A stretch of 64,000 nt of DNA, taken from positions 62,001-126,000 of the forward strand of contig CANJMI010000016.1 of NCBI GenBank assembly GCA_947475525.1, read 5' to 3'. This DNA is from Polyangiaceae bacterium (GTDB taxonomy: Bacteria > Myxococcota_A > Polyangia > Polyangiales > Polyangiaceae). Below are positions 1 to 8,440 of the stretch, piece after piece; within the stretch, counting starts at the first letter, position 1, and each line of letters starts with the position of its first letter. The position numbers and the translations under genes are program-made. The notes under the pieces are model-generated. The model saw nothing but the letters and a program-made list of their open reading frames with translations. It was not told the origin of the DNA and did no database searches.

Positions 1-24
1 CCCCCGCCGAAACTCCGCCAGCGA

Positions 25-1053
25 TCAGCCCGTGAACATCAGGCCGAGTACCTTCGCCGACACGTAGGCAAGCGCTGCACTGAGCGGCAACGTGAGGACC
101 CACGCGATGAGGATGTTGGTCGCGACGCCCCACCGCACGGCGCTCACGCGTTTTGAGGCACCGACGCCCATGATGCACGAGTTGATGCAGTGAGTCGTCG
201 AGACGGGCACGCCGAAGTGGCTCGCCCCGAGAATGGTCAATGCACCGGCGGTCTCGGCCGCGAAGCCTTGCAGGGGGCTTATGCGCACGATTTTGGTGCC
301 CATCGTCTTGATGATGCGTTTGCCACCGGCCATCGTGCCGAGGCCGATCGCTCCCGCGCAGGCCGTGATAACCCACGTCGGCACGTTGTCTCCGTGGGGG
401 AACATCCACGCGGGCATGCCGATGATTGAGTTGTCGCGCATGAACGCGAGGAGGGCGAGCGTGATGATCCCCATCGATTTTTGCGCATCATTCGAGCCGT
501 GCGCGAAGGCCATCATCGAGGCCGAGCCGAGCTGAAGGACGCGTGAGCCGCGCTGCACCGTTCGGGGCCTCGATTTCCGCAGCAACCAGTAGAGACCGAG
601 CATCAAACACAGTGAAACCGTAAAACCTATAAGGGGTGAGGCGACGAGCGGAACGAGAACCTTTTTCTGCAGCGCGGCCCACTTGAAGGCGCCGAGGCCT
701 CCCTTCGCGACCACGGCTCCCGCGAGCCCGCCGATCAGGGCGTGCGATGAGCTCGACGGGATCCCGTACCACCAGGTGATGAGGTTCCAGATGCACGCGC
801 CTATCAATGCGGAGAGCACGACAGTCTGCGTGACGAGTGCCGGATCGGCGAACCCCGATGCGATGGTCTTCGCGACGGCCGTGCCAGTCATGGCGCCAGC
901 GAAATTGAGGACTCCCGCGAGAATGACGGCGGTGCGCACGGGCAGGACGCCTGTGGCGACGACCGTCGCGATGGCATTGGCCGCGTCGTGGAAGCCGTTG
1001 ATGTAGTCAAAGACGATCGCGGCGACGATGACGCAGATGAGGAGGCTAACCAT
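25..1053 (-). CDS. pit: PiT-family inorganic phosphate transporter
   Basis: This 342-residue polytopic membrane protein should import inorganic phosphate by cation symport. It carries both PiT signatures: GFHDAANAIA near the N-terminus and GSNDAQKSMG in the middle, each within a hydrophobic repeat. The length is at the short end for the family. The ATG at 1051-1053 lies inside the end of the upstream DUF47 gene, so the two overlap by 8 nt and are probably translationally coupled. DUF47-PiT pairs are a known phosphate uptake arrangement. Nothing seems to be missing from the protein. Confidence 0.93.
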   Translation of the reverse strand: MVSLLICVIVAAIVFDYINGFHDAANAIATVVATGVLPVRTAVILAGVLNFAGAMTGTAVAKTIASGFADPALVTQTVVLSALIGACIWNLITWWYGIPSSSSHALIGGLAGAVVAKGGLGAFKWAALQKKVLVPLVASPLIGFTVSLCLMLGLYWLLRKSRPRTVQRGSRVLQLGSASMMAFAHGSNDAQKSMGIITLALLAFMRDNSIIGMPAWMFPHGDNVPTWVITACAGAIGLGTMAGGKRIIKTMGTKIVRISPLQGFAAETAGALTILGASHFGVPVSTTHCINSCIMGVGASKRVSAVRWGVATNILIAWVLTLPLSAALAYVSAKVLGLMFTG

Positions 1054-1714
1054 GTTTGATGGCCATGTGCGAGAGCGTGTCGGCGATAGCGTCGCAAGCG
1101 TCGACGGCGTTTTCGAGATCTTCGAGCACCGTCTTTTCGCGGATCAGCACGCGCGCGTCGGAGGCTCCCGTGTGAGCTGGCCCGCCGCCAACGGCTTCGC
1201 TGAATAGATCGCGCATCGCCTCGCGGAAGATCGAGTCTCCTTCTTTCTCGAGCTTACGGAGGTCGCGGGCGATCTCCATGATGCGGGCGTACTTGTTCGT
1301 GCGAAGGAGGGGTACAGCCTCGTTTACCTTCTCGGTGCACCGGGCGATAAGGCGCGCGAGGCGGCGCATCGGCTCGGTGGGTACGGTGACGCCTAGCATC
1401 AGGCACGACTGCAAGGCGCGGTTCGTCGAGTCGAGCACCGTGTCGAGCTCCGAAGAGAGGCGCTGCAAATCTTCACGGTCGATCGGTGTGACGAACGTGA
1501 GGCCGAGGGCCTCCTCCATCGCGTGCTCGAGCCGGTCCCCTTCGTGCTCCGCTTCCTGGAGCATCGCGCTCGCTTCCGCGAGCACCGCCTTGTCATCGGC
1601 GTAGTCCTTCGCGGTCAGGGCGGCGCGGTGTGCGACCGCGGCCTGCTGCTCGAGAAAGGTGTAGAAGTGGTCCTCTTTGGGGAGGAGAAATCGGATGACG
1701 TCCTGAAATCCCAT
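1046..1714 (-). CDS. DUF47 (PhoU-like) phosphate transport regulator
   Basis: About 222 residues of mostly alpha-helical sequence beginning MGFQDVIRFLLPKEDHFY, the usual N-terminus of DUF47/PhoU-like proteins that accompany and modulate PiT transporters. I chose the ATG at 1714 because family homology starts there. A GTG at 1750 would add 12 residues without similarity. The stop codon overlaps the start of the PiT gene. The protein is cytoplasmic and should act on the neighbouring transporter. Confidence 0.88.
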   Translation of the reverse strand: MGFQDVIRFLLPKEDHFYTFLEQQAAVAHRAALTAKDYADDKAVLAEASAMLQEAEHEGDRLEHAMEEALGLTFVTPIDREDLQRLSSELDTVLDSTNRALQSCLMLGVTVPTEPMRRLARLIARCTEKVNEAVPLLRTNKYARIMEIARDLRKLEKEGDSIFREAMRDLFSEAVGGGPAHTGASDARVLIREKTVLEDLENAVDACDAIADTLSHMAIKHG

Positions 1715-1899
1715 TGGCGCGCCGGAACCTAGCCCAAAGGTTTCGACCACGGCGTGCCCATCAGCCTCGCCACTGACATGTCACGCCGTCGCCTCACAAA
1801 TGAGCGAACGCCGCCGATTCCATGGGGAACCGCGCGGCGTTGCAGTGCGAGAGCGTTGGCGCCGTGAGGAGAACCCTCACACGAGCCGCATGGTCCGGC

Positions 1900-2901
1900 T
1901 CAGAGCCTGGAACACACGGTGTTCGTTATCAGGCGCGTGACGACGTAGGGGTCGATGTTCGCGCAGGGGCGGCGATCTTCGATGTAGCCCTTCTTGTCGA
2001 CGGCGACCTGCCACGGAATGCGCACCGACGCGCCACGGTCCGAGACGCCGTACTTGTACTCCTTGAAGGAGCAGGTCTCGTGTTTTCCGGTGAGGCGCTC
2101 TTCGATGCCGCTGCCGTAGTGTGGGACGTGCAGGGCATGCTCTTCGCCGAGCGCCTTCGCGGCTTGCACGCAGACATCAAACGACTCGCGCATCGCCTTC
2201 GTTGAGAAGTTCGTGTGAGCGCCCGCGCCATTCCAGTCACCTTTGACAGGCTTCGGTGCGAGCGTGGCCGAGACACCGTGGTCTTCGGCAATCCGATAGA
2301 GCAACCAGCGCATCATCCAGAGCTGGTCGGAGGCCCCGACCGGATCGAGCGGGCCGACCTGGAACTCCCACTGCGCGGGCATCACCTCGGCGTTGATTCC
2401 GGCGATCTTGAGGCCCGCCATCATGCAAGCGTCCAGGTGCTCCTCGACGATTTGGCGCCCGAACACTTCATCCGCGCCGACGCCGCAATAGTAGCCAAAC
2501 TGGGGCGCGGGGAATCCGTTTTCGGGCCAACCGAGCGGGCGAAACCCGTCGAACAGGGTGTACTCCTGCTCGATGCCGAACCACATCTCGTGGGCGGCAT
2601 ACTTGTGCGCGACCGCGACGAGCTCGGCGCGCGTATTGGACGGGTGCGGCGTCATGTCGGTGAGCAGGACCTCACAGAGGACGAGGATGTCGTCACCGCC
2701 GCGGATCGGGTCCGGGCAGGTGAACACCGGCTTCAGGACGCAATCGGACTGATGGCCTGAGGCCTGGTTCGTGCTCGAGCCATCGAAGCCCCAGAGCGGG
2801 ATGTCTCCGCCTTGCTCGATGATCTTTGTCTTCGACCGAAGCTTTGCCGTGGGGAGGGCGCCGTCGATCCAGATGTATTCCGCTTTGAAATGACTGCTCA
2901 T
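1900..2901 (-). CDS. glnII: Class II (GlnII-type) glutamine synthetase
   Basis: This enzyme makes glutamine from glutamate, ammonia and ATP. The 333-residue length and the motifs WGFDGSSTNQA, the ATP-site stretch GAGAHTNFSTK and the C-terminal RRPCANIDPY fit the short eukaryote-like GlnII class rather than the GlnA class of about 470 residues. The start is the ATG at 2901, preceded six bases upstream by a strong GAGGAG ribosome site. An in-frame upstream extension to 2952 lacks family similarity. It lies upstream of the phosphate pair on the same strand but about 150 nt away, so it is probably a separate unit. Confidence 0.93.
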   Translation of the reverse strand: MSSHFKAEYIWIDGALPTAKLRSKTKIIEQGGDIPLWGFDGSSTNQASGHQSDCVLKPVFTCPDPIRGGDDILVLCEVLLTDMTPHPSNTRAELVAVAHKYAAHEMWFGIEQEYTLFDGFRPLGWPENGFPAPQFGYYCGVGADEVFGRQIVEEHLDACMMAGLKIAGINAEVMPAQWEFQVGPLDPVGASDQLWMMRWLLYRIAEDHGVSATLAPKPVKGDWNGAGAHTNFSTKAMRESFDVCVQAAKALGEEHALHVPHYGSGIEERLTGKHETCSFKEYKYGVSDRGASVRIPWQVAVDKKGYIEDRRPCANIDPYVVTRLITNTVCSRL

Positions 2902-2976
2902 GCAAGTCTCCTCTTTGCGGCGCACCCTCGCGCAACGGGACGCATTGCGCAAGCGCGAATTCGCGTTCGGCGCCCT

Positions 2977-4599
2977 TCAGCCCTTCGCGCGCGCGCCGCT
3001 GCCGTAACGCTCGAGGTAATCGTCGTACGACCCGCGGAAATCGACGAGTCCGCGCGGCGTGAAGGCGAAGAGGCGCGTTGCGAAATGGCTGATGAGGTCT
3101 CGGTCGTGGGAGACGACGAACGCCGTGCCTTCGTATTTTTCGAGCGCATCGCTGAGCGCGACGATCGACTCGAGATCGAGGTGGTTCGTGGGCTCGTCCA
3201 GGATGAGGACGTTGTCCTGCATGAGCATCAGCTTCGAGAAGATAAGGCGCACCGCCTCACCACCGGAGAGCGCGTCGGTCGGTTTTAGGCCTTCTTCGCC
3301 TTTGAAAAGCATGCGACCGAGAAGTCCGCGCACATCTTGCAGGTTCGTTTGGGGGGCGAACGAGTGCAGCCAATCTTGGACCGTCGTGCCGTCGGCGATG
3401 GTCTCGCGGTGGTCCTGCGCCAAGTAGCCAAGAGTGGCCGCGTGGCCCCAGGTGATCACGCCGGAGTCGGGTTCGAGCTCGCCTGCGAGCATTTTGCACA
3501 AGGTGGTCTTGCCGACGCCGTTCGCGCCGACGATGGCGATTTTTTCGCCTTTGGTGACGAGCGCGTGAAAGTCATCACACACGATCAGGTCCTCGCCGTC
3601 GTCCGCATTTTCCCAGAGTTTGTTGAGCCTCTCGATGGTCAACGTCTGCTTGCCGGACGGCTTCTTGACGGCGATGTGGATGAACGGGCGCTCGATGTTG
3701 GAGCGCTTCAGGTCGCTCAGCTGCAGCCGGTCAATCTGCTTTTTGCGGCTCTGCACCTGAGATGCGCGCGTGCCCGCGTGGAATTTTGCGACGAACTCCT
3801 GGAGCTGCGAGATCTTCTTCTGCCGCTCGACATTCTCTTGCTCGATGCGCGAGCGAATCTGCCCTTTCGCTATCACCATGTCGTCGTAAACGCCGGGATA
3901 GACGATGATCGTGTTGTAATCGATGTCGGCGATGTTGGTGCAGATCGAGTTCAAGAAGTGGCGATCGTGGGAGATCGTGATCAGCACGCCTTCGTACTCG
4001 CAGAGAAAATCTTCGAGCCAGCGGATCGAGTCGAGGTCGAGGTTGTTGGTCGGCTCGTCGAGCAGCAGCGCGTCGGGTTTTCCGAAGAGCGCCTGCGCGA
4101 GCAAGACGCGCAACTTGTAGCCGCCGGCCACTTCCTTCATCAGGCGGGTGTGCTGCGACTCGGGGATGCCGAGACCCGAGAGCAAGCCTTCGGCCTTCGA
4201 CTCGGCTTCGTAGCCGTCTTCTTCGGAGATCACGCCTTCGAGTTCACCGAGGCGTTCGCCTTCGGCGTCGGTGATGTCGGGCTTCGCGAGGAGCTGTTCT
4301 TTCTCCTCCATCGCGATCCATAACGGTTTGTTGCCCATCAAGACGACGTCGATGACGCGATACTCTTCGAAGGCGAACTGGTCCTGCTTGAGGACCGAGG
4401 TGCGCTTGGGTCGCGACAGCATTCCCGTGTCCGCCTCGAGCTCGCCCGAGAGGATCTTCATGAACGTCGATTTTCCCGCTCCGTTCGGGCCCGTGAGGCC
4501 GTAGCGGTTGCCAGCGTGGAAACTGACCGTGACGTCTTCGAAAAGTTTCTTCGAGGCGTAGGCCTTCGTGACAGCTTGCACTTGGATCGGGGCGGACAT
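2977..4599 (-). CDS. ABC-F ATPase, YbiT-like
   Basis: 540 residues with two ABC ATPase domains and no membrane segments, typical of ABC-F ribosome-associated factors. Walker A motifs are GPNGAGKST (N-terminal half) and GANGVGKTT (C-terminal half). The signature-like sequences AGGYKLRV and LSGGEAVRL precede Walker B LLLDEPTNNLD and LILDEPTNHLD. The stretch QDQFAFEEYRVIDVV and the length are characteristic of the YbiT subfamily. It probably acts on translating ribosomes. A second ABC-F (Uup type) is encoded at 38671-40596. Confidence 0.93.
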   Translation of the reverse strand: MSAPIQVQAVTKAYASKKLFEDVTVSFHAGNRYGLTGPNGAGKSTFMKILSGELEADTGMLSRPKRTSVLKQDQFAFEEYRVIDVVLMGNKPLWIAMEEKEQLLAKPDITDAEGERLGELEGVISEEDGYEAESKAEGLLSGLGIPESQHTRLMKEVAGGYKLRVLLAQALFGKPDALLLDEPTNNLDLDSIRWLEDFLCEYEGVLITISHDRHFLNSICTNIADIDYNTIIVYPGVYDDMVIAKGQIRSRIEQENVERQKKISQLQEFVAKFHAGTRASQVQSRKKQIDRLQLSDLKRSNIERPFIHIAVKKPSGKQTLTIERLNKLWENADDGEDLIVCDDFHALVTKGEKIAIVGANGVGKTTLCKMLAGELEPDSGVITWGHAATLGYLAQDHRETIADGTTVQDWLHSFAPQTNLQDVRGLLGRMLFKGEEGLKPTDALSGGEAVRLIFSKLMLMQDNVLILDEPTNHLDLESIVALSDALEKYEGTAFVVSHDRDLISHFATRLFAFTPRGLVDFRGSYDDYLERYGSGARAKG

Positions 4600-4719
4600 G
4601 GCCCGTCGCCGTCTAGCAGAACTTCCACCGCGGCGCTTAGGGATCGTTCAAGCCGCGTCGTGACTTGCTGCGCGCTCGACTTCACGCTCGGCTGGCCAAA
4701 GCCGCCAAGGCGGGCTTGG

Positions 4720-5517
4720 TTACTTGCCGTAATAGATGAACTTGTCGGTGCCTTCGGTCACCGTGACGAGCACGATCGTGTCCGCTTTGGTCGTCGCGTC
4801 GAGCATCGCGTAGGCGTCGGCGATGGCGGCGGCGTGCTCTGGTGTTTGTGCGATGACGGCGAGGATTTGTTTTTTCCACGCGTCATCGGGGGCGACGCTC
4901 GCCGAGCTCAGCAGAATGTCCGCGAGCTTGCCGTGCAAAACGGTGAAGGCTTGGGTGACCGGATACGGCGCGCCCTCCGGGAAGCTCATCGCTCGAACGA
5001 CGCTGACGCCGACCTTCTCGCCGTCGATCGCGAGCAAAATATCAGTCTTTTTGCTTTGGGTCGCGTAGACGATCTCGGCCTCGGTTTTGACGAGCGCCGC
5101 GTGGTCGCAGCGATTCAAGACTTCATAGGCGATGATCTCCGAGTAAAGCGAGCTGCCGCCGAGGTTGCCTTTTGCAATCATCGCTTGACCCTCGGCGCTG
5201 AGTTGCGACTCGTCGAACATTGGGCTCGCCGAAAAATCGAGGGCGTTCACCAGGAGCTCGGGCTCGGGGGAGGCGAGGTCCTCGAGGGTGATCTCGCCGC
5301 AGCTGCCCGAGAGCGCACCGTAGCCAGCGCCGTGGGCCTCTGCGCCGCCGCCGCTCGTCACGCCGTTCGTTGCGCTCGTCGTCGTCGTCGTGTTCGTTGC
5401 CGTTGTCGCCGAGGTTGTGGTCGCAGCGCCGCCGGCTCCACTCGTCGGGGCGGTTTCATTGCCGCCGGCGCAGGCCAGCAGTGCGAGCAAGGTGAGCGAA
5501 CCCGCGAGCCGCTTCAC
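4720..5517 (-). CDS. Lipoprotein of unknown function
   Basis: The GTG at 5517 gives a signal peptide ending LLALLAC, a good lipobox, followed by a Thr/Ser/Gly-rich linker of about 45 residues and a folded domain of about 200 residues. The start codon overlaps the stop of the upstream Cys-rich lipoprotein gene as GTGA, so the two are coupled. The domain contains TEAEIVYATQSKKTDILLAI followed by GEKVGVSVVRA, a pattern that loosely resembles a PD-(D/E)XK nuclease core. That is only a guess. No family was recognised with certainty. Confidence 0.75.
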   Translation of the reverse strand: MKRLAGSLTLLALLACAGGNETAPTSGAGGAATTTSATTATNTTTTTSATNGVTSGGGAEAHGAGYGALSGSCGEITLEDLASPEPELLVNALDFSASPMFDESQLSAEGQAMIAKGNLGGSSLYSEIIAYEVLNRCDHAALVKTEAEIVYATQSKKTDILLAIDGEKVGVSVVRAMSFPEGAPYPVTQAFTVLHGKLADILLSSASVAPDDAWKKQILAVIAQTPEHAAAIADAYAMLDATTKADTIVLVTVTEGTDKFIYYGK

Positions 5518-6614
5518 TGGGGGCAATCCGCGTTGCAGGTGACGTGCTTGCCGTCGGGGCACACCGTCTTCACCGCGCCCATTGGGCAGCCGCCCATGCC
5601 GAAGCTGCAGCCCATCGCTTTGTTGTTATCGCACTTCAGGATGCAGTGCGCGCCGACCGCGCAGGTTGGATGTTGGCAGTTGTCTTTGAGTGGGGTGCAG
5701 TCCACCGTGCACGTGCTGCCGGCGGCGCAGTCCGTCTCGCACATCCCTTTCGTGCAGCGGAGCTTGCAGGTCGAGTTCGCGCCGCACGTGCACTTTCCTC
5801 CGCTTTGGCAGTTGCCCACGCACGACGCTACGTTGGCGCCGCAGGTGGCGTTGCAGGTTCCCGCGTTGCAGACCATGTTGCAAGAGGCGCTGTTCGGGCC
5901 GCACTCGCAATTGCCGCCGTTCGCGCATTCGACCTTGCATGAAGGGTTGGTGCCTTCGCATGTCGGGCTGCACGTGCCCGAAGCGCACGTGAGGTCGCAC
6001 GACGCGCCGGCGCCGCACTTGCATTCGCCGCCGTTCGCGCATTCGCCGGAGCAGACGGAGCCAGCCTCGCAGTTGACGCCGCAGGTGCCGCCCGCGCACG
6101 TGAACGCGCAGTGTGCGCCGGCGCCGCACGTGCATTTGCCGCCATTTCCGCAGCTCGAGTCACAGTCGGCTCCGGCCTCGCACGTCGCGTTGCAGCTGCC
6201 GACGCACGTGGTTGTGCATTTTCCGCAGCTCGCCGGACAGACGACCGAGGAATTGTTGGCAACCTCGGTACAGCAGGCGTTCTTGTCGGGGCAGGACTGG
6301 TCGGTGCAGACGCTCGCGCATACGGGGCCGCCGGTGCCGGTCGAGCCGCCGGTGCCGGTCGAGCCGCCGGTGCCGATCGCGCCGCCGGTGCCGGTCGCGC
6401 CGCCGGTGCCGGTCGCGCCGCCGGTGCCGATCGAGCCGCCGGTGCCGATCGCGCCGCCGGTGCCGAGTGTTCCCCCCGCTCCCCCCGTGGAGGATGCGGG
6501 CTCTCCGCTTCGGCCGAAGAGGAACGGGGTCGTGTCGCACGCCGTCGCGAGCGCGAGGAGTAAGGTTGCACCTGCAAAGGCACCCGCTGCGCACCGCACG
6601 CGATGATCGAACAT
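5514..6614 (-). CDS. Cysteine-rich repeat lipoprotein
   Basis: 366 residues. The ATG at 6614 gives a signal peptide with lipobox LALATAC. A low-complexity region of GTGGxxGTGG units follows, encoded by an 18-bp tandem repeat. About 230 residues of short Cys-rich repeats (units such as CTCGAGAHCAFTCAGGTC, roughly 20 residues each) complete the protein. Proteins of this design are common in myxobacteria and are probably disulfide-stapled surface proteins. The open frame continues upstream to 7397, but that part is antisense to the next gene. It is translationally coupled to the following lipoprotein gene. Confidence 0.85.
   Translation of the reverse strand: MFDHRVRCAAGAFAGATLLLALATACDTTPFLFGRSGEPASSTGGAGGTLGTGGAIGTGGSIGTGGATGTGGATGTGGAIGTGGSTGTGGSTGTGGPVCASVCTDQSCPDKNACCTEVANNSSVVCPASCGKCTTTCVGSCNATCEAGADCDSSCGNGGKCTCGAGAHCAFTCAGGTCGVNCEAGSVCSGECANGGECKCGAGASCDLTCASGTCSPTCEGTNPSCKVECANGGNCECGPNSASCNMVCNAGTCNATCGANVASCVGNCQSGGKCTCGANSTCKLRCTKGMCETDCAAGSTCTVDCTPLKDNCQHPTCAVGAHCILKCDNNKAMGCSFGMGGCPMGAVKTVCPDGKHVTCNADCPQ
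6327..6466 (-). repeat. 18-bp tandem repeat, about 7.8 units
   Basis: Eight successive near-identical 18-bp units starting GCCGCCGGTGCC on the plus strand, with A/G changes at two unit positions. On the minus strand they encode the Gly/Thr-rich linker of the Cys-rich lipoprotein. Unit number can change without a frameshift because 18 is a multiple of three. Confidence 0.9.
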
Positions 6615-6719
6615 GGACCGGAGGCTATCACTCACAGATCCCGTTCGCCTCACCCAATGTGAGGCTGCCGACGCGAGCGCCCTTGGCGTGAACCTCGAGC
6701 GGCGGTAGGCGTATTGACG

Positions 6720-7643
6720 ATGATGCGCGTGCGCCAATGCCTCCCTGTCCTCTTTTTCGCGTTGACGGCGTGCGCCGAGAAAGTGCCGGGAACGATCGCC
6801 GATGACGGTCCCGTCCCGCTCGCGCCACCTGCGTCGGGCGTTCAATTTGCGTCGGAGCCGACGGCGCTCGAGCCCGGCGAAGAAGCGTACCGCTGTTTCG
6901 ATTTCGAGCTGCCTAAGGATGGTGTCTTTCCGCTGGTCGGCATCGAGACGCAGGCGACCGCGCTCGCCGTGCATCACTTCGGGATCTTCACCAACGCGCT
7001 CGCGAAGGACGGCACGAAGCCTTACGAGTGTGAGGCGATGGGAGCCGCGTGGGGCCTCGTCAGTGGCGGAGGCGTCGGCACGCCGGCGATGCGGTTCCCC
7101 GAAGGAACGGCGATGACCCTCGATGCGGGGGCGCACATCGTCCTTCAACTCCATCTCATCAACGCGTCGTCGCAGCCGACCACGGTGGATACCGTGCGCG
7201 TGAACCTCGTCTCCGCGCAGGAGTCGGCGAGCCTCGCATCCGTCGGCTTGCTGATCACGGGGACCTTGGCTATCGACATCCCGGCGAAGAGCGCGAACGT
7301 GCTCGCGAAGGGTGGCTGTGAGCCCGCGGAGCCGCTCGAACACGTGTTCGCAGCGTTTCCCCACATGCACAAGCTCGGTCGCCGGATCGAGACGCACGTC
7401 GTGCCCGTAGGCGGAGGCGCGGCGCGTTCGCTATCGGATGTGACTTGGGATTTCAGCGACCAGGGGATCTATCCCGTCGACGGGACGGCGAAGGCGGGCG
7501 AGCGCATCGAGACGAGCTGCACGTTCGACAACCCGCTTGATACGGCGGTCGAGTTCGGGCTCCACACCGCGAACGAGATGTGCGTGAACGTCCTCTATTA
7601 CTACCCGGCGAAAGAGCGCTCGTCCTTCTGCGGGATCCCGTGA
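6720..7643 (+). CDS. PHM-like copper type II monooxygenase lipoprotein
   Basis: About 307 residues with signal peptide and lipobox (VLFFALTAC). The mature part matches the copper type II ascorbate-dependent monooxygenase fold (peptidylglycine alpha-hydroxylating monooxygenase/DBH superfamily). It has HHFGIF early, VLQLHLIN in the middle, and FPHMHKLGRR and a late TANEMCV, which would supply the His-x-His and Met ligands of one copper site, with conserved Cys residues. The natural substrate is unknown; myxobacterial relatives are usually exported. I used the ATG at 6720 (another follows at 6723); a TTG at 6714 is possible. It ends 7 bp from the convergent DUF1275 gene. Confidence 0.78.
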   Translation: MMRVRQCLPVLFFALTACAEKVPGTIADDGPVPLAPPASGVQFASEPTALEPGEEAYRCFDFELPKDGVFPLVGIETQATALAVHHFGIFTNALAKDGTKPYECEAMGAAWGLVSGGGVGTPAMRFPEGTAMTLDAGAHIVLQLHLINASSQPTTVDTVRVNLVSAQESASLASVGLLITGTLAIDIPAKSANVLAKGGCEPAEPLEHVFAAFPHMHKLGRRIETHVVPVGGGAARSLSDVTWDFSDQGIYPVDGTAKAGERIETSCTFDNPLDTAVEFGLHTANEMCVNVLYYYPAKERSSFCGIP

Positions 7644-7650
7644 CCGAGGC

Positions 7651-8430
7651 TTAAGTGGCTCTCGAGACGGTTGCGTCCGTTGCCGCTTGGGCTTGCGCGC
7701 GCGGGCGGAAGCTTCGAAAGGTTGCGCCGGCGATAACGAGACTCGGCAAGAGCAGGGCCACCAGATCGTATCGCTTCTGGAGCGGGACAATCAGCGCGGC
7801 ACCGGTTGCGAAGGCGGCGAGCAGTCCGCTAGCCAGGGCGGCGCGGCGTACGGCGCGTTGTCTCTCCGCGCCCGAATGAATCAGCGCGAGGCCGAGGTGC
7901 ACGCCGATGTCTGCGGCTGAGCCGCTGACGTGCGCCGGGCGAACTCCGAGGGCGTTGCTCGACCCTACGGTCGAGTTCATCAGACCCATCGTGAAGGCGA
8001 GGAGCGCCATCAACGCAAAGTCGACAGGCTCTTCCGTGTGACCTCCGCTCGCGCCGAAAACGTTTAACTTCCCTGCGAGCGCGATTGCCGCGAGCAACGT
8101 CGAGACCGCGAAGAGTCCAAGGGCGTTTCGTGGAGCTCGACCCCGCTGGACCTGAAGCTGAAGGGCAAGCACGGAAGCCATCGCGCCCGCGATGAACGCG
8201 AGGAGGACGCACAGGTACTCGAACATCAGCGTCCATTTCCCAAAATCATAGCCGATGCGAGTGACCGTGCCGCTCACGTGGCTGACGTAGCGACGGCAGT
8301 GGATGAGGCCGATGACGTTGACGGAACCGGCGGCGAGCGCGAGCGCCATGAAGCTCGGCGCGGCCCGCCTGGAGAGCACGTCGGAGGCATTGAGAATGAT
8401 AGCCGACGGAGCGGGCTTCACGAGCGACAT
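7651..8430 (-). CDS. DUF1275 (YoaK-type) membrane protein
   Basis: 259 residues with six or so hydrophobic segments and the family pattern GSVNVIGLIHCRRYVSHVSGT followed by MGLMNSTVGSSN. DUF1275 proteins are inner-membrane proteins of unknown role. The ATG at 8430 lies only 10 bp after the stop of the NuoM-like gene, so this is the last gene of the inorganic carbon operon. Whether it works with DabAB is unknown; placement is the only evidence. Confidence 0.85.
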   Translation of the reverse strand: MSLVKPAPSAIILNASDVLSRRAAPSFMALALAAGSVNVIGLIHCRRYVSHVSGTVTRIGYDFGKWTLMFEYLCVLLAFIAGAMASVLALQLQVQRGRAPRNALGLFAVSTLLAAIALAGKLNVFGASGGHTEEPVDFALMALLAFTMGLMNSTVGSSNALGVRPAHVSGSAADIGVHLGLALIHSGAERQRAVRRAALASGLLAAFATGAALIVPLQKRYDLVALLLPSLVIAGATFRSFRPRAQAQAATDATVSRAT

Positions 8431-8440
8431 CGAACGCTTG

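Noticed and set aside
4516-6606. Plus-strand frame of 696 codons over the ABC-F start and two lipoprotein genes
   Set aside because: It is antisense to three genes with clear signals or motifs, has no family motifs itself, and arises from high GC at third codon positions of the minus-strand genes.
6615-7397. Upstream extension of the Cys-rich lipoprotein frame
   Set aside because: It runs antisense through the PHM-like gene. The lipobox signal peptide fixes the start at 6614.
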